This document shows, in pieces, positions 10,932 through 22,856 of a stretch of DNA of 64,000 nucleotides. Both the position numbers and the translations under genes were made by a program. Origin of the DNA: Gremmenia infestans (Eukaryota; Ascomycota; Leotiomycetes; Helotiales; Hamatocanthoscyphaceae). Every line of letters starts with the position of its first letter. The first letter of the stretch is position 1. The stretch covers positions 310,001 through 374,000 of the forward strand of contig JAFEVB010000038.1 of the NCBI GenBank assembly GCA_032629725.1, given 5' to 3'. The notes beneath the pieces are model-generated. The model made no database searches, was not told the origin of the DNA, and worked only from the letters and a program-made list of their open reading frames with translations.

Positions 10932-13145
10932 ATGCCCTCGATATTGTCCGACGATGACAAGGAGACGGTTAAGCGTCAGGTCCCTAAGCAGTCCAACAAG
11001 ATCCAGGCTGTAGCGGTTGCCAGGCTCTACATTGCCTACCCCAATCGGCAGAAATGGACATATACCGGTCTTCAAGGAGCGGTAGTTCTTGCAAACGACT
11101 TGGTGGGGAATACATACTGGCTCAAGCTAGTAGACGTCTCTGTCAGTCCCACCACCTTCAATCTAGGCTTGAGAAGATGCTAATTTCTAATAGTCTGCCA
11201 ATCGAGGGGTAATATGGGATCAGGAAATTTACGATACGTGGTCATACAATCAAGACCGGACCTTCTTTCACACATTCGAAACAGAAGATTGTCTCGCGGG
11301 GTTGTCTTTCGTGGATGAGAAGGAAGCGAAGACCTTTCTGAAGAAGATGAATGATCGCGAAAAGAATGCTAGTAAAGCGACCAAAGCAAATCCATACGGG
11401 GGCCCAGGAGTTCAAGCTGGGGGAGGACATAGGCATGGTCTATTAGGAGGATTGTTTGGTGGACACAGGCACTCTTCTGCCCCCTCTATGCAACCAACCC
11501 CTCCGGAATCTCCAAGTTATGTACTCCCACCAGCATCGGTTCATAGAGACTCAGGAAGCTCCACTGGAGGGAGATCACAATTTTCTGCGCTAGACGCCAT
11601 TGACCCTAATTGGAGGGAAACATGGGGCGACGATTTGAAGCAAATGGGCATTACAGACGACCTCATCAGGGATAACCAGGACTTCATTGCGAATTATATC
11701 AGGCAGCAACAAGCTGCACAGGTGTCTACCCCGGCACCAAATGGAATCGAGAATCAGAGGTCAAAAGCACCTCCTCCACCCCCGCCTCCTGCGGCACCTT
11801 CAAGACCTCGATCCGAAAGCCCTCATAATGCGTCAGCAGGTCGTGGAAGAGGAGCTCCGCCAGCACCACCCCCAGCGAGAAGATCTGGTGCGAAGTCTGA
11901 TATCCCAAGAGAGCCTACACCTCCAAGAGAACCTTCACCACCAAGAGGACCACCTCCACCAAGATTTGCTGCTCCACCTCCTTTCCCAGATGCAGGGAAG
12001 TTCGCTCATATCAGAGACAAAGCGCCATCGAGAGCACACGCAGCATCATTATCAAATCCTGGGCCACCTCCTCCGCCCCGACCCCCAAAGACTCCTGTGG
12101 ACGAATCTTACGAACCTGGAGAATCCGGGTCAAAATTCGGCGTACCGCCCCCTTTCCTGGGAGAACGCAAGGTTGCTGGACCCCCCCCCAACACCAAGTC
12201 GAGGACCAGTACCACCGCCTCCTCCCCGAGAGAGTACTCCATTCCCTCATACTCATTTTGTTCCTCCTTCAAGCGCTCCTCCTCCACCATTACCCCCAAA
12301 AACCCAGTCAAGTCCTTCAAGCGGACCGTCGAGTCCACCTCCTTTACCTCCTTCGTCGACTCGGCCGATACCCCCTCCTCCATCGAGAGACAACGGACCC
12401 CCACAGCCTCCACCATTACCTCATTCAAATGCACCCCCTCCTCCATCGAGAGACCATGGACCCCCACAGCCTCCACCATTGCCTCATTCAAATGCGCCCC
12501 CTCCACCTCCCTTGCCTTCGTCTAACGCTCCCCCGCCACCTCCTCTTCCACAATCAAACGCTCCACCGCCACCTCCATTACCGCATTCAAATGCTCCGCC
12601 TCCACCACCAATGCCATCAGGAAACGGACCTCCACCACCCCCTCCAATGCCATCAGGAAGCGGACCTCCACCACCCCCACCCATGCCCTCACGCGGCGGC
12701 CCCCCCGCCCCTCCACCCCCACCTCCTCCAAATCGCGACTCTGGCTACCAATCCGGCGTCCCAGCTCCTGCACCCTCACTCCCCCAACCCACCGGCGACC
12801 GTTCCGACCTCCTCGCCGGCATTCAAGCAGCAGGCGGCATCGGTGCCCTCAAAAAAGTCCCCAAAGAACAAGTCCGAGACAGGAGTCAGGCTCTTGTTCC
12901 TGGCGGCGGTGCGGGTACGGATACGGGGCCTGCGGGCAGTGGGCTGCCTCCGGCGGGTGCGCAGGGTGGCGGCGGGCTGGCTGATGCGTTGGCGGCGGCG
13001 TTGAATAAGAGGAAGCAGAAAGTTAGCACTAGTGGTAAGTTTTTGTCTCTCGAGGGAGTGGTGTGGAAGTTGATGTTGAGAATGGTCGTGCTAATACTAA
13101 GTGTTCTGTGTAGATGACGAAGCGGATGCGGATGATTGGGATTAA
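10932..13145 (+). CDS. las17: Las17/WASP-family actin nucleation promoting factor (apparent frameshift)
   Basis: Activates the Arp2/3 complex at cortical actin patches and drives endocytosis. Exon 1 is 10932-11141, intron 11142-11193, exon 2 11194-13034, intron 13035-13113, exon 3 13114-13145. The WH1 domain spans about residues 15-125 (WTYTGLQGAVVLANDL, then ANRGVIWDQEIYD and FHTFE across the first splice). A long Pro-rich region with many PPPPLP and PPPPPMP runs (SH3 and profilin sites) follows, then a WH2 motif (DRSDLLAGIQAAGGIGALKKV) and an acidic end DDEADADDWD with the conserved Trp, split by the last intron. The frame breaks at a run of nine C (12181-12189): as written, translation stops at 12525 after 513 residues without WH2 and acidic parts. 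With eight C the exons sum to 2082 nt, exactly 693 residues. A sequencing or assembly indel is the simplest cause; a real null or slippery allele is possible. Confidence 0.92.
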
Positions 13146-14209
13146 TCGATCAAGATATTCATTCATGCTTGCTTGCCTGCTGTTGAATTGAGTTGAGATG
13201 CGAATTTTTGGTACGTGTCAGCAGGTGTACGTGTCTGGTCTGGTCTAGCTCAGCTGTCACTTCTTGACTTAGGTATGCATGCGTATGGGGGATTAGATGC
13301 TGGTGGAAGATTAGAATTACATAGGCACATACATGGCTTGACGTCAGCTTCTACTCTAGGCGTCAGTTTAAGAGTGGATGAATTGAAATCAATCAATCAA
13401 TCGATTTCTCGAGATATCTTAATGTACCTTGACTTGATTAGGTACCCAAAACTAAACCACACCCAAGAAAGAATGAAAGAATGAATGAATGAAAACCTCG
13501 TCAAATCACTGACTCAGACCACACTTATGGCTAAAAAGGTATATTTTCAGCTCTAGATGCAGATGCTACTCCCCCTCCCAATTACCCTTAAAGAGACTGG
13601 AAGAGACTAAAAGAGAGTTAGAAAAGCGAGGGACGATAGCAAAGATTCTAAGACATAGATGTAGGAAGCATGATTCTGCCCCGCGGCGCAGCAATAATAG
13701 TAAGTGTACTGTAGTACCATTGCGATTATTGATATTAAAAGGGGCGTTTGTGGCATCATTATCTCCAAGTGGCAGGCGGGGCTTCTTTGCAGGTGTACTG
13801 TACATATATGGACGGATGGACGCCTTTGGAGGAGGAGAAGAGTGCGGTTTTAGTCAGTTGGGCGTATCAAAATGTAATGTAATGTATATGCATTTTCTAT
13901 TCTAGGAAGTGATGCAACGTATGCATCCCCGCGATGAATGACAAGAGCATAGATAAGAAAGTAAAGGCCTGGACAATGAGCACGCAACGTCTCTCCCATT
14001 GCACACTCACCGCCAGTCGGAGGTTCAACTCAAGCAACTACCATGTAAGGAAATCCTGTCGAGGTTCTCCGGACGCCTGGCTGTCTCGATCGTGACAATA
14101 GCGAAGGAGATTGAGAGAGAAGACAGTCTTTCCTTTCCTTTTCTCCACCATCCCTTCCCCCTCCGAAAGCAAGCATACCGATATGTCGATAAGCGAACTG
14201 ACAGACCCC
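13146..14209. other. Convergent 3' flanks of las17 and eIF1A
   Basis: About 1.06 kb between two convergent genes. I see no coding motif. A few short direct repeats occur, for example AATC and GAATGA runs around 13389-13493, of the kind common in fungal 3' flanks. Confidence 0.5.
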
Positions 14210-14896
14210 TCAGATATCATCAACGTCAACCTCCTTCCCCTTCCCGCCCGCCTCATCATCGTCGCTCTCACTCCGATCCTCATCAAACTCGAAATTGCAA
14301 TCCCCATCTCCCTCCTGCCCATACGTATCCGTCTCGTTGATCTTCGCACTCTCGGGTAATTCTCCATACGCCTTCAGCGACCGCGCCTCGTCCGCGCTGT
14401 ACTTTAGGATAACGTCCCCCTTCTCGTCTTGGTAGTCCCGGAGACTCAGCAGGATTATGTCGCCTTGGTTGATCCAGACCTTCTTGCGTAGTTTACCGCG
14501 GATGTGTGCGAGGCGCTTGGAGCCGTCGAAACAGAGGGCTTCGAGGCGCCCGTTGCCGAGCATTTTTAGCACTTGTGCGTATTCTGGGTGGGGGTTAGTG
14601 AGGCTGAGGATGAGGGAGAGGGGTGGCAGGGTGAGACGAGGCGTGGTGATGGAAGGATGGAGGAAGGGAGGGAAAGAATCATGTACGTACCTTGGCCTTC
14701 TTCTTTGAAGGTGAGTTCACGCTTTTCATTGTCATTTTCGTTCTTTCCACGACGACGATTCTTGCCTCCCTGTTTTAGGTGTTAGCTTATTTATATCGAG
14801 AAGGGAGGCGACGCAGTGCGATGCTCGCGAGGTTGTGTGCGATGGATGTTGAGCGATGAGGATGTGTTATCTTACCTTTCCCTTATTCTTGGGCAT
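14210..14896 (-). CDS. TIF11: Translation initiation factor eIF1A
   Basis: Small ribosomal subunit factor that, with eIF1, opens the mRNA channel for scanning and start codon choice; essential and cytoplasmic. Three exons: 14896-14876 (seven codons, MPKNKGK), 14769-14691 and 14583-14210, joined in phase to 157 residues, the usual size. The basic N-terminal tail (GGKNRRRGKN) is followed by the OB fold with EYAQVLKMLGNGRLEALCFD, RLAHIRGKLRKKVWI and GDIILLSLRDYQDEKGDVI, all diagnostic. The C-terminal tail is acidic and ends DVDDI, the known eIF5B-binding tail of the family. It is divergent from the unrecognised gene at 15252. Confidence 0.97.
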
Positions 14897-15251
14897 GTTG
14901 ACGGATTGCTCTTGGCGGTTCTTGTGGTGTTGGTGTTGGTAGGAAGGAGGATTTTGGGCTCGGTGGCGGGGTTGGGCTTCTTTATCAGGAGGGAGACTCT
15001 GCAACGGCTAATTCTATTTTGGTGGGGTGGTTTGTGCGTCACATGGGCTACGCTAGTCGAGGGTTTGCTGGTTTGAGCTTGACTTGATTCACAAAAACAA
15101 TCACATTTTCAGCCTTGTACAAGTAAATATGAACTACAAATCCCTACCAATTCCAGACTGCGAGCAACAAGTTAAGCTATCATGTATTGAATAGCACACC
15201 ATATTCTCTGGCTACAACGCCCACAGTCTCTACCATCCTCATTTTCCAACC
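14897..15251. promoter_or_regulatory. Divergent promoter region, eIF1A and unknown gene
   Basis: 355 bp separate the two divergent start codons and must hold both promoters and leaders. No TATA box close to a start is convincing; the plus-strand side is rich in A and C just before the ATG. Confidence 0.4.
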
Positions 15252-15845
15252 ATGCTCCCCAAACAACTACAAGCCTTCCCCAGAGTGAACGGGAGCATAG
15301 CATACGCCCGAACACTACTCCCCGTGTCCTTGAAGGACAAAAACATAACAGCCTTCTCCCTGCGCTTCAACCCCGAACACGCCTACTGCCTCACTAGCGG
15401 TCGTTACGCACCCGCGCGACTCACTCTCTTCGAATACTACTCTCAGAACAGATGGAATGCCCGTACAGAGCCCTTCTGGTGTACCTGCATCACGAGGAAG
15501 GAAAATGAGCATACACATTCTACCGTGAGGGGTTGGATGGCTAGGAGGGTGCGAGGGGCTGTCATGGAGTCGTTGAAGAATGCGGGCTTTCGTCCTGATG
15601 GCACGAGTTTGGACGGCGAGGTGGGCAGAGAGTTGTATTGCACTGCACAATTTACGCCAGAGGCTGCGATTTTGAAAATGCCGTATACGGAGGTGGTGAA
15701 GCAGATGGATGTTGCTATTGAGAAGATGATGGAATTGAGAGCTGAGAGGATGGTTTATTTAGCTAAGAAGGAAGCTGGGAAGGCCAATTACATGGATGCT
15801 AGAAGTGAGTATGAGAAACGTCTTGCAGAGAGACCTACTTTTTGA
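15252..15845 (+). CDS. Unrecognised 197-residue protein
   Basis: A single-exon frame of 197 residues with good codon structure, bounded by eIF1A and Chs5. I do not recognise the family. The N-terminus (MLPKQLQAFPRVNGSIAYAR) is basic and poor in acidic residues, which could be a mitochondrial presequence, though that is weak. The middle contains several aromatic residues and a CTCITR motif (two Cys one residue apart). The C-terminal third is a long charged helix with heptad-like spacing (VVKQMDVAIEKMMELRAERM) suitable for a coiled coil. No transmembrane segment. The length, absence of introns and coding-like composition favour a real gene; a conserved fungal hypothetical protein is the honest label. 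Confidence 0.7.
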   Translation: MLPKQLQAFPRVNGSIAYARTLLPVSLKDKNITAFSLRFNPEHAYCLTSGRYAPARLTLFEYYSQNRWNARTEPFWCTCITRKENEHTHSTVRGWMARRVRGAVMESLKNAGFRPDGTSLDGEVGRELYCTAQFTPEAAILKMPYTEVVKQMDVAIEKMMELRAERMVYLAKKEAGKANYMDARSEYEKRLAERPTF

Positions 15846-16087
15846 TTGTAAATAACAAGGGAATCCAAAATGCAAAAAACTAAACTGCTCTATCTCTATA
15901 TAATATACACAACAACTACATTTGTAGACGTCCTGTAGCCTGATCTCCTCCAAATCACTTTCACAGCCTTGCATTGCTTGCTTTCTGACCAATCAGCGTT
16001 TGACAGCTTTTGAGGCTAGTCGCAGCTTCACCTTGTCGCAACGTACCTCAATTCCCAGCAACAACATCCACAACCAGCACAACCACA

Positions 16088-17329
16088 ATGCTGATCTCCT
16101 TAACAGTCGGCAAAGTCGATGCAGGCGTCGCCGTCTTGCTAACCCAAGACAAAAGACTGGTATAATACCTTCCCTCCAAAACCCCCTTCGCAAAGCTATT
16201 CATTAACAAACTAACAAAACCTCACATCCAGATCGAATTCCCCTCCATCCTCCTGCCACCCAACATCTCCTCCGGAAGTATCGTCGATATAACCGTATCC
16301 CGAAACTTCATCTCAGAACAAAAATCCCAATCCGCCTTCCTCGCTCTCCAAGAGAGCATCTACTCCTCCTTTGGCGAAAGCGAGCCTCTCCCCCCTATCC
16401 TGCGGTGCAAAAACGCAACCCAGACCTCCGTCGTCCTAGAATGGGACCCCATCGAACTCGCGACCGCAGACTGCATCTCCCTCTCCCTGTTCCGCAATGG
16501 CCAGAAAGCAGGAAACATCCCCAGGCCGACCAGTATGCGCACGACGAAAATCAGTGGCCTAGCCGTCGATACCGAGTACACGTTTCATCTTGTGCTTAGG
16601 ACGAGCGCCGGCACGTTTAGTAGTGAGAAGGTTGTTGTCAAGACTCATAAGATGACTGACCTTTCCGGTATAACCGTCACGCCCGGTATTCTCCCAGCGC
16701 AGCTTCGCGACAGTCTCACGAAAGCCGTCGAGCGCATAGGCGCTAAGCTCGCCGACACGGTTCGTATCGATACTACGCATTTCGTTACTACGGAAGGCAG
16801 AGGTATTGCGTGGGAGAAGGCGGTGGAGATGAATATCCCAGTCGTGAGACCGGAATGGGTGGAGGGCTGTGAGAGGGGTGGGAGGATTGTTGGTGTCAGG
16901 CAGTATTATCTTGATGCTGATCCGAGGCAGAGGCAGATTGCCGAGCAGCAAGCTCCTTCGCAGCAGCAGAAGCCGGCGGAACAGAAGGCGCGCGAAAGTC
17001 CGTTGCCGAGTCCGGGTCCTGAGCAGACGAATGGTGGTCAGGCTGTTCCTCCTACGCCTCCGGCGAAAGATGTACCGAGGGAGGAGGCGGAGAGCAGTGA
17101 TGATAGTGAAGGGGATGAGGATGCGGATGCGGAAGAAGAGAAGAGTGCCGTGCAGGAGGAGCAGAAGGTTAGAGTTGACGATAGGGAGTTGCAGAAGGTT
17201 GCTATCCATCCAGCGCCCGAGGAAAAGGAAACAGAAAAGCAGAAAGAGAAAGAGAAAGAGGTTACGGAGGAAGGTGGTAGTGGTACGGTCACGCCTGGCC
17301 AGTCGAGTTTCCAGGACGTTGCTCTCTGA
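16088..17329 (+). CDS. chs5: Exomer scaffold Chs5
   Basis: Core of the exomer coat that, with Arf1 and ChAPs, exports chitin synthase and other cargo from the trans-Golgi to the cell surface. Exon 1 is 16088-16159 (24 codons, MLISLTVGKVDAGVAVLLTQ), intron 16160-16231 ends CATCCAG, exon 2 16232-17329; 389 residues. Residues 1-77 form the N-terminal dimerisation and ChAP-binding segment (IEFPSILLPPNISSGSIVD), about 78-164 a fibronectin type III domain, about 165-255 a BRCT domain (TEGRGIAWEKAVEMNIPVVR, then PEWVEGC). This N/FN3/BRCT order is unique to Chs5. After that comes a disordered tail rich in Glu, Lys, Pro and Gln, with acidic stretches; it is shorter than the Lys-rich yeast tail. The intron boundary gives DKRL-IEFPS, as expected. 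Confidence 0.95.
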
Positions 17330-18142
17330 TCTTAGCTATAGTAGCGGTGAAAGTGTTCGGAGGGAGAACGAACGTGTTATAATATACCTTGCTTGATATT
17401 TGCTATGACTGGCTGGCTTCTTTTTGGGGGGGATGCGCGGACGAGGAAGGAAAATAATTCTTTGTTCAATTTCTTTTCTTTTAGAAACTTGTAGTAGATA
17501 GAGAAAAGAAAAGTCCAATATAATACCTCCACCTATACTACTATCGATCCCCTTTCTTCGTCTTGAGTTTGATTTTGATGTAGTGTTGGTGTTTAGCTAG
17601 AGCTGGGCTGGTGCGGTGCGGTGCCAAGTGGCTACTTATTAGAAGTATTGTAGTACTTACCGTACGGGGGCTTAAATGGGAGGATAGAGAGGCCTAGAGT
17701 TCATGGAAAATCTCTTATACATATAGCCAGGGTAAAACTTTCGTTGGGCCAATTTCTTCATGTATATACAGCCAGGCTATTATTCTGACTAGTAATATCT
17801 TCCGAGACTTTTTGGCAGACTATCGCGTTTCATGCTGTTTTGCTCGAAGTAGGCTATAAGTACCGGTAGGTTCTGTTAGCTTTGAAATCTGTATGCAACT
17901 TTAGATCCAACTCTCTATACCACACTACAAGTCATCATAGTAGAATCAAGCTTATACGAGCTATTCCAAGCTTTCTATCTTGAATCAACTTGAAGAGCGA
18001 ATTTGTCATTTCCTTACAATACATATACACCTTACCTATGCTTTTCGAAACCCGGTACTCCATAAAACTACATGGCTGAGTGGTGATGTGGTATCAACTA
18101 TCTAAACATTGCTTATCCCTGGGAAGTCTTCCTCCGTAGCGC
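17330..18142. other. Convergent 3' flanks of chs5 and the glycosyltransferase
   Basis: 813 bp between convergent stop codons. AT-rich in places, no recognisable gene, no clear hairpin. Confidence 0.5.
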
Positions 18143-19885
18143 CTATATGAACCTATGCGCGTAACTTTGGAATGTCGCGAGGATGGCCTTCTTGTTTCCC
18201 AATATGAACCTTGTACCCCACCAAGCCAATGTTCCTGTCATAAGAATGCTCAGCGTCACAGTAGCCATGATATCGTAATTCCTAGCCTTCCAAACACTCA
18301 TACGCATATCCGCAGTCTGTAAATGCATAGGCCTAATCACCTTTCCATCTCTAATACGCGATTCCGTGTCATATAAAACCTCCTCAATCAGATCCGCCGC
18401 CAGGTACTTGCGCCTCGAAGCCACCCGCGCGATATTTCTCAAACGTCGGCTGTTCAGCGCGAAGAGCCCCTCCTTGTCTTCTACAATGAGTTTTATCTTC
18501 CCATACAACTCGTCGCTTGTGAAGGTAAATTTGTTTAGTGACTCCGCTACACCACCAGCGACGAGACGTGCAGTATTGGCGATCTGGTCGCTGAAGATAC
18601 CCATGCATATCGCGGGCTTTCCGTGGAAGAGCGCCTCGTTCGCGCTTGAACCACCGCCATGCGTGAAATATAGGACTACATTCTGGTGCTCCAGAACTGC
18701 GCGCTGCGGGGCAAAGAACTGGAACGTCCAGTCGGCATGTTTGCCATCTAGGAGATCGCCGAGGATGAGCTGCTGGTCTTGATAGGTGAAGACGTGGCTC
18801 CGGTCTAAATCTTGACGGCCGCTCTTGGCGACTGCCCAGATTACACCGTCGATTAGGCCAGAGGAGAGAGCGGAGAGGATGCCGGTGATTATCTTGACGC
18901 CGTCTGCGTGGGAGATGATGATGTGTGTTCCGAGGGCCACATAGAGGACTTTCTTACGTGTATGCAGAAATGAAGAGAGCTCCGAGTCTAGCGGAGGATA
19001 TGTGTCCGCTAGAATAGGACCCACGGCAGCCACGAGAGGGGGTAGATCACGGGGGATCTCAAGACCGAAAAAAGAATTGATGAACATGAGGTAATCCGGC
19101 TTCGACTGTCTAGGTATGTCGTAGTTGACGCCGGCCCGTCGCCGCATCTGCTTCGTCCACCTAACCCACTTCAGGATCGTTGGCAGAGCATGCACGACGA
19201 CGAGATCATTTCGTATACGGGACCACATGGACATGGTCTCAGACGTCAATGCCATATCTAGCGTGAAGCCCGGCTGGCCTGGGATATACGAGCACGGGAT
19301 CATAAGAAATGGCATCTGCGGCGCCACCGTTGCAATCGGCATCTGGAACTGATGATGTATATCCTTCACGGCCTCGACAAAGAAGTCGGCGAGCATGAAA
19401 TCCGGCTTGGTGGCTTCATCCTCACAAATGGCCTTGAGATGCTTGTATTCTGCAGTCCAGCCAGAATCGAACAGGTACTTGGAGTTCATGACATCGGCTA
19501 AGCCTTTCGACGTGTCCCATTTCCGCATCCGTAGATAATGCTCTTCATACTCTGCATCGGACGGCCCGGGGCCCATTAAATACGTCTTGGACACAAAGTC
19601 ATAGTCCTTGAGCCAATGTGCCTGTCCATCTAGAGTTGCAAACTCGATTGTGTGACCACGTTCCGCAAGGACCTTGCCAATTTCGAGCACGGGAGCTAAT
19701 ATGGTGATTTAGATTCAGCTGGTATTCTGCAATCCATGGCTATCGGCTTTCAGTGCACGTAAATGCTTCAAGTCTATTTTTATATAGGCCGGCTAAGAGA
19801 TATTAGACAAGAAATCCGACTTACCAGCGTGAGTGAAACCCCCCGTTGTGACGACGAGGAGAATTTTGCGAGGAGGAGTATCCAT
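18143..19885 (-). CDS. UDP-glycosyltransferase (UGT/GT1) with C-terminal membrane anchor
   Basis: Transfers a sugar from UDP-sugar to a lipophilic acceptor. Exon 1 19885-19825, intron 19824-19696, exon 2 19695-18143; the splice completes GGFTHAAPVLEIGKVLAERGH, the usual N-terminal Rossmann strand and loop. 537 residues. The C-terminal donor domain has VLYVALGTH (about 270), FFAPQRAVLEH (about 348), THGGGSSANEALFHGKP (about 365) and SDQIANT (about 389), matching the UGT signature. A hydrophobic stretch at about 495-519 (MATVTLSILMTGTLAWWG) followed by basic residues is a likely membrane anchor, as in ER UGTs of animals and some fungal members. No signal peptide is evident, so topology is uncertain. 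Acceptor unknown: sterol, polyketide or xenobiotic phenol are all possible. No biosynthetic backbone gene is nearby. Confidence 0.92.
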
Positions 19886-20010
19886 GAGTGTTCAAGTTCT
19901 TCTGGGGGTAGAATACTAAACAAGACTCGATTTCTTTGGCAAGAGTGAGGGTGTAGCTTCGAATATAATACCCGGTACTTGTAGTCGACCTCGACACTTC
20001 TACATCGTAT

Positions 20011-20038
20011 TGCGCATTCGCTTGTAAGCGAATGCGCA
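20011..20038. repeat. Perfect inverted repeat, 13-bp arms, 2-bp spacer
   Basis: TGCGCATTCGCTT, then GT, then its exact reverse complement AAGCGAATGCGCA. It is 126 bp upstream of the glycosyltransferase start codon. It could be a binding site for a dimeric regulator or a cruciform-prone relic. Confidence 0.85.
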
Positions 20039-20398
20039 GGGAGGGGCGCGAGAGGGACGTTTCGGCAATTCATGCAGGGATTTTTGTCAGCTTTGATCCA
20101 CCCACTTGGGATTACCTACCTAGATAATTATTAGGATCTTATTTTAAGGCGTAAAGGATCATCTATATGAATCAATCAAAGGGGGAATGGGCTTGATATT
20201 AAGGATATAAGCATATATTGCTTTAATTGTCTGTCGTTCAGGCGGCCAATGAAAAAGAGCTTTACCAAACCATTAGGGAGTAGCTTTGATCGATGGGATA
20301 AGAAGTCGAGAACAAGATAAGATGAAAAAGACAGCTCTTTCTTGGAATTGCAAACCGGTGGAGGGCTAGAACTCTTACACGAAAACATGCCACTTGAC

Positions 20399-20422
20399 GG
20401 GCGGGGTCGTTTTACCCCGCCC
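20399..20422. repeat. GC-rich hairpin, 9-bp arms
   Basis: GGGCGGGGT, loop CGTTTT, then ACCCCGCCC, a perfect 9-bp stem in otherwise AT-rich DNA. About 510 bp upstream of the glycosyltransferase start. Confidence 0.8.
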
Positions 20423-22856
20423 CGCCATATCAGAGGAAACCGCTTAAGCGAGCCCCTGAGCTAAGTACCAGACGACGCCTCTACGGAATTCCAGTGACCA
20501 ATTAATAATTGACGTTTGTCTGTAAACTAGTAACATTGGATGAATATCACGAGATTTCACTTAGGCAATCACTAGAGAGAACCTACGGCATATCACTAAA
20601 GATCCTCCCTTAAATCAAATAGTTCACCTAATCGGTTAGGTAGCTTTTCTAGACCTTCGCCCTTGGGATTCCAGACTTTCAATAGAAATATCGCCCCATG
20701 AATATACATACGGGGAACATGATCTATGGGCACGAGTGTTATAATTGAGTGGGGGACTATGCAGTGGCATATAATAAGAGCTTAGTACCCTATCTGAGAT
20801 CCGATTCTCGTAGGCAGCCTAGCTTAATCAGAGGTATTTATTACGCCCCTGAAAAGCAATAACTATAGGTCTATAGTCTAGTATATTGAGAACCGCAAAA
20901 TAAAGTACATTGTGAAGCATTAACTAGGAGTGTATAGACATCCACGCAAATATTGTAGATACTATGCATGTCATTTTACACTACGCGATAATTAGAAGAT
21001 TTTGACAGATGACGAGTGACTTGAAGTTGCTGTCAAACCTTTCTTATAGTCAAACACAATTCAGTTCTCTTTATTATACTATTTATGCATAGTAAACCGT
21101 GTGCGGAATAGTGACCTCGCATAATGTATTAGAAGTCAAAGTGTTGAAGATCAGTTCACTTTGTGAAGGGAGACAAAGATCACGCATAGGAAACGCGCCC
21201 CCCCGAAAACAGATAACGTATTATAACTTCACTTGCGTCTCATTTCATCTCATTTTACTAATCTGTTTTATGCTCGGGCATCACGCACAAATTTCTCGAG
21301 AGTTAGGGATCAGGAAAGTACGTTTGGCATGATGACGCAAATTCTGCCAATATGAATTGACGCGCCTTCCTGCTAAGAAAACAAGCTGTAATCGAGATCT
21401 ATATAAGATGTCATTTATTGGCTTTATGAAGATTGTAATAATAATAATCCTCTTTCAACTACATATACATGGAGGGTTAGTGATGCTGGCAGTATAATAG
21501 GCAAAGAATGCATACGTGCCGAGTAGTGGGATTCCATAATATGGATGAAATGCAGGGTAAAGAGAAGACCAATTAAGACATTAAATTATGAAATCTCATC
21601 GCTAGACCACCGAGTGTTTTGATTGACAGCGAAAGAATGTTTAACAGTAGAGTAAGTCAAGTCATTAGACCTGTGACTCCGCTTATCGCACCTAGGCAAC
21701 TTCGAATTCACCGAATCACTTGAGGCTAAGAAACAGCAAGGCAAAGTTAGAGGCTAGTTTTTGTTCTAGTATCCTTATACGTTATCTTGTTTTCGTGGCC
21801 AGGAGTGAAGATGAATACGAAGTTCATGTTTTATATATCTGGAGAAAGAGTTCAGGAAATTCGCTTTCCTGTATAAGTGAATTTGAAGAAGAGAGTCTTT
21901 AAGCGCGTTTTCATGCGCTGTATTTAATTAGTTGTGAATATCTGGCAATCGGTACTCAGTATTAAGTATAGAGGTTGAGAACAAGGTGGGGGAAAGTTCC
22001 ATGCTAATCTCATACACATAGATAGACAGACAGAGCACCCTTCGGCGTTCGCACAGCAAGGTCAATTCCCCAGAATGTTAAGGCAGCTAATCAATTCAAT
22101 CAATCATCGCGTATAAACGACAGACTGATTTAAATGCCAGCAAAGCATATATATGTGATGTGGAATCGAGGTATCCTGAATCTTGGGCTCGATGGTGTAA
22201 CTGTCTCCTGAGACACAAAGTGCTCTGAAAAGCCTGTCGATGTAGGAAAGTGGTGACTGGGAAAGAACAGCAGAAAATTCCTCAATTTCAAAAGAGTTGT
22301 AAATAGTGGCTATATATGAGAATTTGTGTCCGAATTGGAATTGAATATCTCGTGGGTTAGGGTAGATTGATAAAAAACGCTGGTATATTACGGGGAGGCA
22401 GGATAATTTTATGTAGCACGCAGAGAGGAAAAGGGCAGAACTTAGTGTCGAAGGTACTATAGCCTATGGCAATCAATGATAGCTTGGATGAGATAGACAT
22501 AGCTGAGAGGAAATTTCGGGCTTGGAGACTAGAGGACTAGAATTCATATGGAGCTTGTAATGGAATAAAAAAAGAAAAGGGCTGCCAGTGAATTCTAAGA
22601 CTTTGCAGGGGGCTGGGAGGAGTAAAGCTAGCACATTGTCTCCTGCCCTTCACTTTATCATAATTCTCCACCCACTACTTGGAGATTTGGATAACCCTTT
22701 CCCTCCTCAGATCAAATACCTCTAATATCATATCAGCAAGAAAAGCTATACTATCAGCCTATCTGGTTAGGACTATATACTGCGCCGAGAAGGCCAAATT
22801 CAGATTCGCTACAAAGGCGTTGCCAAACTTCCCCCGTCGAAGCAGACCATAGACAG

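Noticed and set aside
11687..12180. Plus-strand frame shifted by one relative to WH1 in the Las17 gene, upstream of the poly-C
   Set aside because: It has Arg/His-rich nonsense composition there; only after the C run does that frame become Las17-like, so it is not a separate gene.
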